NCBI GenBank assembly: GCA_029863385.1
Contig: JAOTVU010000045.1
Location: 1-32,127 of the forward strand
Direction of reading: 5' to 3'
Source of the DNA: Acidimicrobiia bacterium
GTDB lineage: Bacteria; Actinomycetota; Acidimicrobiia; Acidimicrobiales; SZUA-35
DNA: 32,127 nucleotides
Positions 1-7,954 of this stretch are shown here, one piece after another. The position numbers and the translations under genes are program-made. The notes beneath the pieces are model-generated. The model saw nothing but the letters and a program-made list of their open reading frames with translations. It was not told the origin of the DNA and made no database searches. Every line of letters starts with the position of its first letter. Within the stretch, counting starts at the first letter, position 1.

Positions 1-832
1 CGGTCAGCCAGCGCAACCCGATGAGCAGGTCGTCGTCGACCACATAGGCCACGTCCTGGAGCACCGAGAGCAGCTCGATCGGGGGTTGCTCGCAGAAGCC
101 CCCCTCGAAGACAACCCGGATCTTGTCCTGGGGCCGGGCCGATCGGGCCTCGATCAACGGAAGGGCTCGCTTCAGGAGTTCGTTGTGGCGGCTGCGGTCC
201 ATCACCCCCGCCGATCGGGTGAGAAGGTAGGACTCGAGCAGCGACACCAGCCACGGTGTCTCCCGCTTGATTTCATACAGCCGGCGCAGCAGGCGACGGT
301 TCTCGTTGAAGACTTCGATGCTCGCCCTCAGGGCCTCGTCCGAAATCGGTTGGCCGGTTGCCTCTTCGACCATCGACGCGATACGGCGGTATTCACTGGT
401 GAGGTAGGCCGCTCCGTGGGGCGAGGCCGCATTCTGGGGGAAGTACAGGATCTGGCAGTTCGTGTCGGCGAACTGACGGGTCCACACCCCGTTGAGGTGG
501 CGGGCCGCATCGCAGATGGGGTGGGTGACATAGATGGCGAGAGGATCGAGTCGACCGGTCATGGCCTGCTCGAGCGACGTGCGCAGGATGGAGCAGACGA
601 AGGCGGCGATGTGGGCGTCGGCCTCGCGAAGCTGGACGCTGGTGTCGGCGCCCATCATCTTCAGCGGAAACATCCCGGCGGCGTGGGCGATCTCTTCCGG
701 AAAGTACACCTGGAAGTGGCCGAGAACCAGGCCGTTGGGGTTGGCCTTCTTCCACTCCTGCAGCCCGGGGTACTCCGGGTCCTCCACCGCAATGCGGCAC
801 TCTTCGAGTATGGATTCCAGTTCCGGGTCCAT
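1..832 (-). CDS. bcrC: Benzoyl-CoA reductase subunit C-like protein (BcrC/BadD/HgdB family), C-terminus outside window
   Basis: This reading frame stays open for 277 codons from the ATG at 832 to the window edge. Family members are roughly 380 residues, so about 100 are missing. It belongs to the benzoyl-CoA reductase/2-hydroxyacyl-CoA dehydratase family. Visible hallmarks are the FPLKMMGADTSV segment (about residues 55-66), Cys80 in FVCSILRTSLE, Cys107 in THPICDAARH, and Cys247 in GGFCEQPP followed by VVDDDLLIGLRW. The last segment resembles BcrC/BzdO more than hydroxyglutaryl-CoA dehydratases. In class I enzymes BcrC and BcrB carry the Fe-S cluster and bind benzoyl-CoA, while BcrA and BcrD hydrolyse ATP and inject electrons from ferredoxin. 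The partner genes would lie left of the window. The ribosome binding site is weak. A 26-bp palindrome sits 23 nt upstream of the start. A 2-hydroxyacyl-CoA dehydratase subunit is the main alternative, but hcr and kor genes nearby favour ring reduction. Confidence 0.8.
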   Translation of the reverse strand, partial: MDPELESILEECRIAVEDPEYPGLQEWKKANPNGLVLGHFQVYFPEEIAHAAGMFPLKMMGADTSVQLREADAHIAAFVCSILRTSLEQAMTGRLDPLAIYVTHPICDAARHLNGVWTRQFADTNCQILYFPQNAASPHGAAYLTSEYRRIASMVEEATGQPISDEALRASIEVFNENRRLLRRLYEIKRETPWLVSLLESYLLTRSAGVMDRSRHNELLKRALPLIEARSARPQDKIRVVFEGGFCEQPPIELLSVLQDVAYVVDDDLLIGLRWLT

Positions 833-855
833 GGTCGGTTCCGTCGTCTTTCGCA

Positions 856-881
856 ATCCTGACTGACCGGTCAGTCAGGAT
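856..881. promoter_or_regulatory. 26-bp perfect palindrome, candidate TetR operator upstream of bcrC
   Basis: Each half reads ATCCTGACTGACC from the outside in, and the two halves are exact inverse complements with no spacer. The site ends 23 nt before the bcrC ATG. It shares the GACYGACC/GGTCRGTC arms with the two palindromes at 8433 and 8653, but here the arms abut, whereas there they are separated by GGCC. Size and symmetry fit a TetR-family dimer site. The assignment to the TetR gene at 15275 is inference. Confidence 0.65.
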
Positions 882-919
882 CGTACGTCTGCACCGGCCC
901 CGACCTCAATCCCCTATTG

Positions 920-937
920 GCATCAGTTGTTTGATGC
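920..937. promoter_or_regulatory. GCATCA-N6-TGATGC dyad between bcrC and ric
   Basis: A perfect 6-bp inverted repeat with a GTTGTT spacer lies in the divergent intergenic region, about 75 nt upstream of the ric start. The arms run in the opposite order to an FNR/DNR box (TTGAT-N4-ATCAA), and the site does not match the NsrR consensus I know. It is only a candidate operator for one of the divergent genes. Confidence 0.25.
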
Positions 938-1012
938 GTATGCGCCACTCGTGCCGGAGGAGCATCGGAGTACTTTCCGGCGTGTGAACGAATGGGACTA
1001 TGGTTGGTGGTG

Positions 1013-1702
1013 ATGAACCCTGTCGAAACCACTATCGCCCTGTCGGAACTCGTCACTCGGCGCCCTGATGTGGCTCCGGTGCTGGAGGCGCTTGGGCTGG
1101 ACTACTGCTGTGGCGGCACCCGGAGCCTGACCGAGGCGTGTGCCGATGCCGGCCTCGACGTCGACGAGGTCGTGACCCGCCTGAGTGAGGAGTCTCCGGC
1201 CGATGCCCCCGCCGACTGGGCCTCACTGGGCCCGGCCGAACTCGTCGACCATATCGAGCACATCCATCACTCCTATCTCGGCCATGCTCTTCCCCGCCTG
1301 TCGGAGCTGCTGAGCCGGGTGATCGACGCCCACGCCGAGCGCCATCCCGAGCTGCACGATGTCCGAGCCACGTTCGAGGAGTTGCGCCGCGACCTCGAGC
1401 CACACCTGGAGAAGGAGGAGGAGATCCTCTTTCCCATGATCCGGGAGCTGCACGCAACCCAGGGTGAATCGAGATTCCACTCCGGCTCGTTGCAGGCCCC
1501 GATCGGCGTCATGCGCCTCGAACACGACCGGGCAGGTGAGCTACTGGCCCGCCTTCGGGCCCAGACGTCGGCCTACACGCCTCCCAGCGACGGTTGCGCC
1601 AGTTACCAGGCCCTCTACACCGGCTTGGCCGAGCTCGAAGCCGATACCCATCTCCATATCCACAAGGAGAACAACCTGCTGTTCCCCGCCGTGGTTTCCT
1701 AG
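1013..1702 (+). CDS. ric: Iron-sulfur cluster repair protein, RIC/ScdA/YtfE family (DUF542 plus hemerythrin HHE domain)
   Basis: This is a di-iron protein that helps restore Fe-S clusters damaged by nitric oxide or oxidative stress. The 229-residue product has an N-terminal DUF542 segment with the twin cysteine motif LGLDYCCGG near residues 28-36. A hemerythrin-like domain follows, with spaced His and Glu ligands: HIEHIHHSYL, HLEKEEEILFP, LEHDRAGE and THLHIHKENNLLFP. I chose the ATG at 1013 because family members begin shortly before the TIALSELVTRRP segment. An in-frame ATG at 992 would add seven residues, and neither has a strong ribosome binding site. It is divergent from bcrC, which encodes an Fe-S enzyme, and convergent with hcrB. 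A role in protecting the Fe-S-rich enzymes of this locus, perhaps during nitrate respiration, is inference. Confidence 0.88.
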   Translation: MNPVETTIALSELVTRRPDVAPVLEALGLDYCCGGTRSLTEACADAGLDVDEVVTRLSEESPADAPADWASLGPAELVDHIEHIHHSYLGHALPRLSELLSRVIDAHAERHPELHDVRATFEELRRDLEPHLEKEEEILFPMIRELHATQGESRFHSGSLQAPIGVMRLEHDRAGELLARLRAQTSAYTPPSDGCASYQALYTGLAELEADTHLHIHKENNLLFPAVVS

Positions 1703-1798
1703 AACCGGCCGGACATCGTCGTGACCGGACCCCGGGATGCCATCGTCGTCGGTTGCAGGCCACACCCCCGCCCGAACGGTGCCGGTCCGGCCCGGTCA

Positions 1799-2782
1799 TC
1801 AGCTCGATTCGGCCAGCTCGTGTAGCGCTCGGCTGACGAGAACCGACGCCATCCACTTGCGATAGCGGGAACCGAGATCGGTGTTGTCCAACGGCCTGAC
1901 GATCCTGGCCGCGACCCGGGCCGCCTCGTCGATACTGTCCGGACTCAGCGTCCCGCCCTCCACGAGCAGCTCCGCGTCGGTCGCCCGCAACGGGGCCGGA
2001 GCGACGGCGCCGAACACGATACGGACGTCGCCAATCGCTCCCGACTCCCTGATGGTCAAGGACGCGGCGACCCCCAGGAGCGGGAAGTCGATCGACTGGC
2101 GTCGGCGGAGCTTGTGGTAGGTGGCCCGCCGGCCGGGAGCGGGGGGAATCCTGAGCTCGGTGAGGATCTCACCGGGGTCCTTGGTGAGATGATCGCTGCC
2201 GTCGCCGGTCCAGAGATCCGCGACGGGGATGCTCCGCTCGCCCCGGCTGCTCACCAGGTGTACCGAGGCATCGAGGGCGATGGCGGCCGGTGCCAGGTCG
2301 GACGAGCAGATGGCCCAGCAGCGGTCGCTCCGGGGAGCGACCCAGCAGACATCGCCTCCCTCCTTCAGGCAGGGGCCGCTGGCCTCCCGCCACAGCTCCG
2401 GCATGTCGATGTAGTTGCATCTGGTGTCGAGGCAGAGGTTGCCGCCAACCGTGGCGACGTTACGAATCTGGGGTGAGGCCACCGCCCCGGCCGCCACGGC
2501 CAGGGCGGACGGAACCACCGATGATCGCTCGAGCTCGCTCAGCAGGGTGCCGGCCCCGACGGCGACGGTGCCGTCATCGCCGATCCGGATTCCCCGGAGG
2601 ATGTCGAGGGCGGCCAACGACACGACGGTGCCCGGCGTGATCTGCCGGCGTTTCATGCTCGGGACCAGATCGGTGCCGCCGGCCAGCACCACAGCGGTCG
2701 GGCCGATCTCGTCGAGCATCCGGGCCGCCTCGTCGAGCGTCTCCGGTTCCCGATAGTCGAACGCGGGCAGCGACATGGTCAT
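1799..2782 (-). CDS. hcrB: 4-hydroxybenzoyl-CoA reductase beta (FAD, extra [4Fe-4S]) subunit
   Basis: This is the FAD-binding subunit of a xanthine-oxidase-family enzyme. The 327-residue protein has the FAD-binding motif VLAGGTDLVPSMK (about 32-44) and TVGGNL (about 111-116). Between them and the C-terminal domain lies a cysteine-rich insertion with Cys117, 122, 138, 146, 155 and 159. As I recall, the extra [4Fe-4S] cluster of the Thauera aromatica enzyme is held by Cys122, 138, 146 and 155, the same numbers as here. Ordinary xanthine or CO dehydrogenase FAD subunits lack this loop. In the known enzyme the loop lets electrons enter from low-potential ferredoxin, so the enzyme removes the phenolic hydroxyl of 4-hydroxybenzoyl-CoA reductively. 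The ATG at 2782 follows a GAGGGG ribosome binding site; a second ATG lies two codons on. It is the last gene of the minus-strand operon, 25 nt after hcrA. Confidence 0.87.
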   Translation of the reverse strand: MTMSLPAFDYREPETLDEAARMLDEIGPTAVVLAGGTDLVPSMKRRQITPGTVVSLAALDILRGIRIGDDGTVAVGAGTLLSELERSSVVPSALAVAAGAVASPQIRNVATVGGNLCLDTRCNYIDMPELWREASGPCLKEGGDVCWVAPRSDRCWAICSSDLAPAAIALDASVHLVSSRGERSIPVADLWTGDGSDHLTKDPGEILTELRIPPAPGRRATYHKLRRRQSIDFPLLGVAASLTIRESGAIGDVRIVFGAVAPAPLRATDAELLVEGGTLSPDSIDEAARVAARIVRPLDNTDLGSRYRKWMASVLVSRALHELAESS

Positions 2783-2807
2783 GGGGCACCCCTCATGGCG
2801 AACCTCG

Positions 2808-5183
2808 TCATGGGGAGCCGAACCCTTCGGGAGGCTCGACCGGCCACGGCCGACCGAAATCGAAATCGGGCAGGTCGGTCGGTCCGACACGGCCCGGCCC
2901 ACCCCGGCCCAGGTCTCGCAGGGCGGCCACGATCTTGTCCGGCGTGATCGGTACCTCGTCGATACGAACACCGAGAGCGTCGTGAATGGCGTTGGCCACC
3001 GCCGGGATCACCGGCAGCAGCGGCCCCTGCCCCACCTCCTTGGCTCCGAACGGACCCTCGGGGTCGACGCTCTCGACCAGGATCGATTCGACCGGCGGCA
3101 TTTCGAGGAAGGTGGGCATCTTGTAGTCGAGCAGCGACGGACCCCGGTGCAGGGTTCGACGGAATGCCTGCTCCTCGAACAGGGCCTCGCCCAGGGCCAT
3201 GTACACGCTGCCCTCGATCTGGCCTTCGACCGCCAGGGGATTGATCGCCCGGCCGATGTCGTGAGCGAGCCAGACCTTCTTCACCTCGACCATGCCGGTG
3301 TCGCGATCGCATTCGACCTCGACGACGGCCGCCGAGAAGGAGTAGGCGGGGGAGATGCCCACGCCCGAGCCTCGATAGGGCCCGGCGAGATCGGGGGCTC
3401 GATAGCTGCCCGCCGCCACAAGGGGACCGAACCGCTCGGTGGCGGCTCGAACCGCATCGGTCCACGCCATGCCGGCCTCGGGCGTGCCCCGGACGAAGAT
3501 CCGACCGTGAGCCGCCACCAGATCGGCGACGGTCGCTTCGAGTTCCTCGGCCACGGCCTCGAACACCATGGCCCGGATCCCGTCGGCGGCCTTAAGCGCC
3601 GCGTTGCCGGCCATGAAGGTGACCCGGCTCGAGTAGCTTCCCAGATCGACGGGGGTGAGGTCGGTGTCGGCGGTGACCATGGCCAGCTCGCCCGGTTCGA
3701 GACCCAGTCGCTCTCCGACGACGGTGGCCAGCATCGTGGTGGAACCCTGACCGATGTCGACGGCCATCGAGTAGACGGTCACGCCGCCCCCTCGGTCCAC
3801 CTTGATCTGGACCTCGGACTGGGGCATGTCGTTGAAGTAGATCGGCAGCCCCGCCCCCGACAGGTAGGCCCCGACGGCCAGACCGACGCCGTGGCCGGGT
3901 CGGAGATGGCCGTACTTCGCGTCGAAGGCCGAAGCCTCGACGACCTTCTCGATGCACTGGCGCAATCCGCAGCTGGTGACGCGGAGGTGATTGACCGTCA
4001 TGGTGTGGGGTTCGACCGCGTTGCGGAGGCGGATGGCGGCCGGGTCCAGGCCCAGCTCGGCCGCCGCTTGGTCGAGATGGCACTCCAGGGCGAATCGCGG
4101 CTGCGGTGTTCCGTGACCTCTCTTGGGGCCACAGGGAGGCTTGTTGGTGAAGACCCGGACTCCTTCGAACCGGTAGTTGGGGATGCGATAGGTCGAGGTC
4201 TGGAGGGCGCCGGTGTAGTACAGCGACGCCATGCCGTAGCTGCCGTAGGCGCCCCCGTCGAGGTGGGTGCGGAGGTGCATCGAGGTGATGGACCCGTCGG
4301 AGCGAAAGCCGGTCCGTAGCCACATCAGCACCGGATGCCGGCCCCGGTGGGTGTAGAACACCTCCTCTCTGGTGAGGGTGATCTTCACCGGCCGGCCGGT
4401 GAGCAGGGACAGCTTGGCCGCCACCAGTTCGTGGGAGAACAGATCGGTCTTGCCGCCGAAACCCCCGCCGCTCGGGGTGGCGATCACCCGGACCCGATTC
4501 ATGGCCAGATCGAGAACCTTGGCCACCGTCCGCTGCAGGTAGTGGGGGACCTGGGTCGACGACCACACGGTGAGCTTCCCGTCGGGATCGCTGCTGGCCA
4601 GGGCAGCGTGCAGCTCCAGAGCAGCGTGGGTGTTGCCGCCGAAGAAGAACAGGTCCTCCCGGATGTGATCGGCCCGGGCGAAGCCCGAGTCGACGTCACC
4701 GAATTCGAGGGCCACACGGCGGTGGACGTTGGGCCCGACACCGTCGCCGTGGATACGTGGTCGATCCTCGGTCAGGGCTTCGCCGATGGTGGCCACATCC
4801 ACGATCGGCTCGTAGTCCACCCGAATCCGGCGCAGGGCCTCCTCGGCCGTCTCGGCATCGAGCGCCGCCACCGCCGCCACCGGTTCTCCGACGTACCGAA
4901 CCTTCTCGACCGCCAGGGCGTGTTCGTCCTCGCTGACCGGCAGGATCCCGTAGGGGGTGGGCAGATGGCGGCCGGTGATCACCGCCAGCACACCCTCGAG
5001 TTCCTCGGCCCGGGAGGTGTCGATGGCGGTGATCAGGGCGTGGGCGTGGGGGCTGCGGAGCTGGCGGCCGATCAGGGTTCCGGGCAGGATGAGATCGTCG
5101 GCGTACCGCAGCCGGCCCGTGGTCTGGGCCATGGCATCGACCCGAGGTCGGGGCCGGCCGACGACGGTGTGCTCGGGTTCCAT
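2808..5183 (-). CDS. hcrA: 4-hydroxybenzoyl-CoA reductase alpha (molybdopterin) subunit
   Basis: This is the catalytic molybdenum subunit, 791 residues, close to the roughly 770 of HcrA. Xanthine-oxidase-family landmarks appear in order: VVGRPRPRVDAMAQTTGRLRYADD at the N-terminus, GGGFGGKTDLFSHE, NKPPCGPKRGHGTPQPRFALE, DIGQGSTTMLATVVGERLG, LGSYSSRVTFMAGNA, and GPFGAKEVGQGP with the catalytic glutamate at Glu716. The GPKRGHGTPQ segment is, in my recollection, typical of hydroxybenzoyl-CoA reductases. The cofactor should be molybdopterin cytosine dinucleotide, and the enzyme is expected in the cytoplasm as an (alpha-beta-gamma)2 complex. The start ATG is one base past the hcrC stop, so translation is probably coupled. 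A different azaarene or aryl-CoA hydroxylase is possible, but the hcrB loop and the linked bcrC favour hydroxybenzoyl-CoA. Confidence 0.85.
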   Translation of the reverse strand: MEPEHTVVGRPRPRVDAMAQTTGRLRYADDLILPGTLIGRQLRSPHAHALITAIDTSRAEELEGVLAVITGRHLPTPYGILPVSEDEHALAVEKVRYVGEPVAAVAALDAETAEEALRRIRVDYEPIVDVATIGEALTEDRPRIHGDGVGPNVHRRVALEFGDVDSGFARADHIREDLFFFGGNTHAALELHAALASSDPDGKLTVWSSTQVPHYLQRTVAKVLDLAMNRVRVIATPSGGGFGGKTDLFSHELVAAKLSLLTGRPVKITLTREEVFYTHRGRHPVLMWLRTGFRSDGSITSMHLRTHLDGGAYGSYGMASLYYTGALQTSTYRIPNYRFEGVRVFTNKPPCGPKRGHGTPQPRFALECHLDQAAAELGLDPAAIRLRNAVEPHTMTVNHLRVTSCGLRQCIEKVVEASAFDAKYGHLRPGHGVGLAVGAYLSGAGLPIYFNDMPQSEVQIKVDRGGGVTVYSMAVDIGQGSTTMLATVVGERLGLEPGELAMVTADTDLTPVDLGSYSSRVTFMAGNAALKAADGIRAMVFEAVAEELEATVADLVAAHGRIFVRGTPEAGMAWTDAVRAATERFGPLVAAGSYRAPDLAGPYRGSGVGISPAYSFSAAVVEVECDRDTGMVEVKKVWLAHDIGRAINPLAVEGQIEGSVYMALGEALFEEQAFRRTLHRGPSLLDYKMPTFLEMPPVESILVESVDPEGPFGAKEVGQGPLLPVIPAVANAIHDALGVRIDEVPITPDKIVAALRDLGRGGPGRVGPTDLPDFDFGRPWPVEPPEGFGSP

Positions 5184-5184
5184 G

Positions 5185-5658
5185 TCAGACCGCCGATTCC
5201 CGGGCCACCATCTCGACCGCGTCGAGAATCTTGTTGTAGCCGGTGCACCGACACAGGTTGCCGGCCAAGGCCTGCTTGATGTCGTCTCGAGAGGGGTCGG
5301 GCCGGGCGTCGAGCAGCGCGCGGGCGGTGAGCAGCATGGCCGGCGTGCAGTAGCCGCACTGGGCTGCGCCGAGCTCGGCGAACACCGTCTGCAACCGATC
5401 GGGTCGACCGTCTCGGGCCAGGCCCTCGATCGTTGTCACCGACCGGCCCTCCGCCTGCGCGGCCAACGTCAGGCACGACAGCACGGGTCGACCGTCGACG
5501 AGCACCGTGCAGGTACCGCACTCGCCCAGGTCACAGCCGTGCTTGGTGCCCACCAGTCCGAGCTCGTGGCGGAGCAACTCGAGGAGGGTGCGGTGCTCGG
5601 GCAACAGCAGCTGGGTCGTCGCCCCGTTGACGGTGAGGGTGACGATCCGCTTGGCCAT
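5185..5658 (-). CDS. hcrC: 4-hydroxybenzoyl-CoA reductase gamma ([2Fe-2S]) subunit
   Basis: This small subunit carries two [2Fe-2S] clusters that pass electrons between the FAD and molybdenum subunits. The 157-residue protein has a plant-type ferredoxin domain with Cys42, Cys47, Cys50 and Cys62 (GCDLGECGTCTVLVDG...SC). An all-alpha CO-dehydrogenase-like domain follows with Cys101, Cys104, Cys136 and Cys138 (CGYCTPAM and CRCTGY). All eight ligands are present. The start ATG overlaps the TGA of the prpF-like gene by one base, and hcrA follows after one base, so the order is C-A-B in a coupled operon. The subunit looks the same across the xanthine oxidase family, so its specificity comes from hcrA and hcrB. 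Confidence 0.88.
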   Translation of the reverse strand: MAKRIVTLTVNGATTQLLLPEHRTLLELLRHELGLVGTKHGCDLGECGTCTVLVDGRPVLSCLTLAAQAEGRSVTTIEGLARDGRPDRLQTVFAELGAAQCGYCTPAMLLTARALLDARPDPSRDDIKQALAGNLCRCTGYNKILDAVEMVARESAV

Positions 5659-6839
5659 CAGCCCGAGCCGCTCACGGCGAGGTCCGATTGACGTAGGAAC
5701 GCCGAGCCTTGGGCCAGACGGCGAGCCGTTCTCTGGTAGGCGGCCTTGTCGACCCTCCAGCTGTCTCCATCGGCGTGGACCGAAACCGCGATGGGTATGG
5801 TTCCGCTGGTGTGCCCGATGGTGAAGACCGATCCTCGGCCCGCTCGGGCAACCCGGTGCACCGTGGTGCCCTCGATGCGGGCGGCGACGGCGGTGCAGGC
5901 CGCGGTCGTGCCGGGGTAGGCCTTGTGGAGCACCGGAGGCCGGCCGCCGATCACCCGGGCCACCAGATCGGTCTCCTCGGGGGTGACCACGGTGCGGGAC
6001 CCGAAGGGGGTGTAGCGAGTGGGGGCGGCGACGATCGCCGGGATCGGGGTGAGCCCGTCGGGAGCCATGCCGAGAAGCTTGGCCGCAGCCTCCTTCACCG
6101 CGGTCACGGCAACCAGCTGCGTGTCATGGAGCTGGTCGGGGCCCTCGGTGCCCGTCATCCCCACTGACTCGGCGGCCATGTAGACGCACAGGTTGGCCAG
6201 GTCGACGATGCTGACCTCCACCGGCCCGATGGCGGTGTCGAGCAGGTCGATCGGGTTCCCGGTGGGTAGGAGGGAACCGGTGACACCGCCTGCGGTCCGG
6301 CTGTAGTCGAGGTCGATGGGCGCTCCGGTCCCGGGGACTCCGTCGATCGCAAGGTCGCCGTCCACCGCCGCCCGTCCGTGGTGGATCGGAACCTCGGCTC
6401 GCAGGATGCGCCGCGTGTTGGTGTTGAAGATGCGGACCGTTGTGGTCGGCTCACTGACCGCCACGAGACCTTCGTCGACGGCGTAGGCGCCGACGGCGGC
6501 CGAGATGTTGCCGCAGTTGATGTCGTAGTCGACGTACGGCTCGGTGATGCTGACCTGGGCGAACGTGTAGTCGAGGTCGGCCTCGGGTGTGGTTGGCCGA
6601 TCGATGATGGCGAGCTTGCTGGTGAGCAGGTCGGCTCCACCCAGCCCGTCGATCTGGCGGGGATCAGGGCTGCCGAACAATGCCAGGATCAGGCGATCAC
6701 GTGCGTCGGCGTGGCTCGGCAGGGTTCTCCCCGTCAGGAAGAGGGCCTTGCTCGTTCCCCCTCGCATCAAGACGAACGGGATCTCCACCTGCTCGGGGAG
6801 TGTGTCGCGACTCAACGGACCAGGAGCTGGACGGTGCAT
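5658..6839 (-). CDS. PrpF-family isomerase (2-methylaconitate / 3-methylitaconate / 4-oxalomesaconate type)
   Basis: PrpF-family enzymes shift a C=C bond in branched unsaturated di- or tricarboxylates without a cofactor. The 393-residue protein shows PFVLMRGGTSKALF near the N-terminus, Lys75 in LTSKLAI, Cys109 in INCGNISAAVGAYAVDEG, and IGHTSGTIPIAV near the C-terminus. Lys and Cys are 34 residues apart, as I recall for the catalytic pair Lys73/Cys107 of Shewanella PrpF. The ATG at 6839 lies 28 nt inside the end of the thiolase gene. An in-frame TTG at about 6815 overlaps the thiolase stop and would give a length nearer the family norm, so the start is uncertain. It sits between thiolase and hcrC. 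The substrate is unknown. Together with the LeuCD-like genes it could act in a methylitaconate/dimethylmaleate-like branch. Confidence 0.8.
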   Translation of the reverse strand: MHRPAPGPLSRDTLPEQVEIPFVLMRGGTSKALFLTGRTLPSHADARDRLILALFGSPDPRQIDGLGGADLLTSKLAIIDRPTTPEADLDYTFAQVSITEPYVDYDINCGNISAAVGAYAVDEGLVAVSEPTTTVRIFNTNTRRILRAEVPIHHGRAAVDGDLAIDGVPGTGAPIDLDYSRTAGGVTGSLLPTGNPIDLLDTAIGPVEVSIVDLANLCVYMAAESVGMTGTEGPDQLHDTQLVAVTAVKEAAAKLLGMAPDGLTPIPAIVAAPTRYTPFGSRTVVTPEETDLVARVIGGRPPVLHKAYPGTTAACTAVAARIEGTTVHRVARAGRGSVFTIGHTSGTIPIAVSVHADGDSWRVDKAAYQRTARRLAQGSAFLRQSDLAVSGSG

Positions 6840-7954
6840 GCTGCTCCTTCGATGCCGACGGCTTTGCCGCCGCGGCAGTGGGCCAGGCCGACCCGGGCCC
6901 CCTCGATCTGTCGGTCCCCGGCCTCCCCTCTCAGCTGGCGTACCACTTCGACCACCTGGGCCACACCGGTGCCGCCGAGCGGATGGCCCTTGCCGAGCAG
7001 ACCACCACTGGGGTTGATCGGGAGTCGTCCGCCGATGTCGGCGTCGCCCCGCTCGACCGCAGCCGGGTAGGCTCCCTGCTCGAACAGACCCAGCCCCTCG
7101 ACCCGCAGCACCTCGGCGATGCTGAAGCAGTCGTGAACCTCGGCCATATCGACGTCGCCGGGTCCGATCCCGGCCTTCTCATAGGCGTCGTTCGCCGTGT
7201 TGTGGGTGAGTGGCTCGAAGGTCATCGACGTCGGCTCGACGTCGACCGAGCCGGAACGCAGGGCCGAGGCGGCCAGCCGGACGGCCCGGTCCGCTCCGTG
7301 ACGGCGGAGTGCACGATCGCTGACCAGCACCACCGCGGCTGCACCGTCGGTCACCGGCGAGCAGTCCATGAGGTTGAGGGGGTCGGCGATCGGGCGTGAC
7401 TCGAGCACGTCGGCCACCGATATCTCCTTGCGGAAGTGGGCCAGCGGATTGCGGGCGGCGTTGCGTTTGTTCTTCACCGGTATCAGGGCCAGCTGCTCCC
7501 GGGACATGCCGAACTCCGCCATGTATCGGCGGGCCCGCATGGCGTAGACGCCCGGCATGGTGGCGCCGACGGCCGCCTCGGGATCGCTGGGGTCGGGGGT
7601 GAGGGCGCCGGCGAACCGGCTGGTGAGGTGCTCGGTACCGATGGCCACCACCACATCGTGCTCGCCGGCCCGGATCGACAGCGCGGCCTCCCGGACCGCG
7701 GTGGCCCCGCTGCTGCAGGCGTTCTCGACATTGGTCAACGGCAGCCCGGCCAGTCCTTCGTGGGCCAGAATCCGTTGCCCGGTGACCATTCCCTGGAAGA
7801 CGTGCCCGCAATAGGCGGCTTCGATCCGTCGGGCGTCGATTCCGGCATCCTCGATCGCCTCCCGCAGCGCGGCTCCGCCCAACTCGGCGGCGTCGTGTTC
7901 GGGATGACGGCCGAACTTGGTCATCCCGATTCCGATCACGTGCACGTCAGTCAT
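6812..7954 (-). CDS. Thiolase, SCP-x/acetyl-CoA acetyltransferase-like
   Basis: This thiolase-superfamily protein of 380 residues is predicted to cleave a 3-oxoacyl-CoA with CoA, or to run the reverse condensation. The nucleophilic cysteine is Cys80 in VENACSSGATAV. Downstream are EVHDCFSIAE, NPSGGLLGKGHPLGGTG with the catalytic histidine, and a C-terminal CRGGKAVG where classical thiolases have a CxG loop. These variants are typical of the lipid-transfer-type (SCP-x) thiolases that often pair with DUF35 proteins, as here: the DUF35 gene overlaps its start by eight bases. No C-terminal sterol carrier domain is present. In this operon it could release acetyl-CoA from the ring-opened dicarboxyl-CoA, but the substrate cannot be read from the sequence. 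Confidence 0.88.
   Translation of the reverse strand: MTDVHVIGIGMTKFGRHPEHDAAELGGAALREAIEDAGIDARRIEAAYCGHVFQGMVTGQRILAHEGLAGLPLTNVENACSSGATAVREAALSIRAGEHDVVVAIGTEHLTSRFAGALTPDPSDPEAAVGATMPGVYAMRARRYMAEFGMSREQLALIPVKNKRNAARNPLAHFRKEISVADVLESRPIADPLNLMDCSPVTDGAAAVVLVSDRALRRHGADRAVRLAASALRSGSVDVEPTSMTFEPLTHNTANDAYEKAGIGPGDVDMAEVHDCFSIAEVLRVEGLGLFEQGAYPAAVERGDADIGGRLPINPSGGLLGKGHPLGGTGVAQVVEVVRQLRGEAGDRQIEGARVGLAHCRGGKAVGIEGAACTVQLLVR

Noticed and set aside
86..862. Plus-strand open frame of 258 codons opposite the bcrC gene
   Set aside because: It is antisense to a recognisable BcrC-family protein and has no domain of its own. Long antisense frames are expected at this GC content.
920..937. FNR or NsrR box for the ric gene
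   Set aside because: The ATCA/TGAT arms are in the wrong order for FNR, and the sequence does not match the NsrR pattern. It is kept only as an unnamed dyad.
2775..4319. Plus-strand open frame of 514 codons opposite hcrA
   Set aside because: Its product is rich in Gly, Asp, His and Arg without motifs, and it lies entirely antisense to hcrA and the hcrB start.
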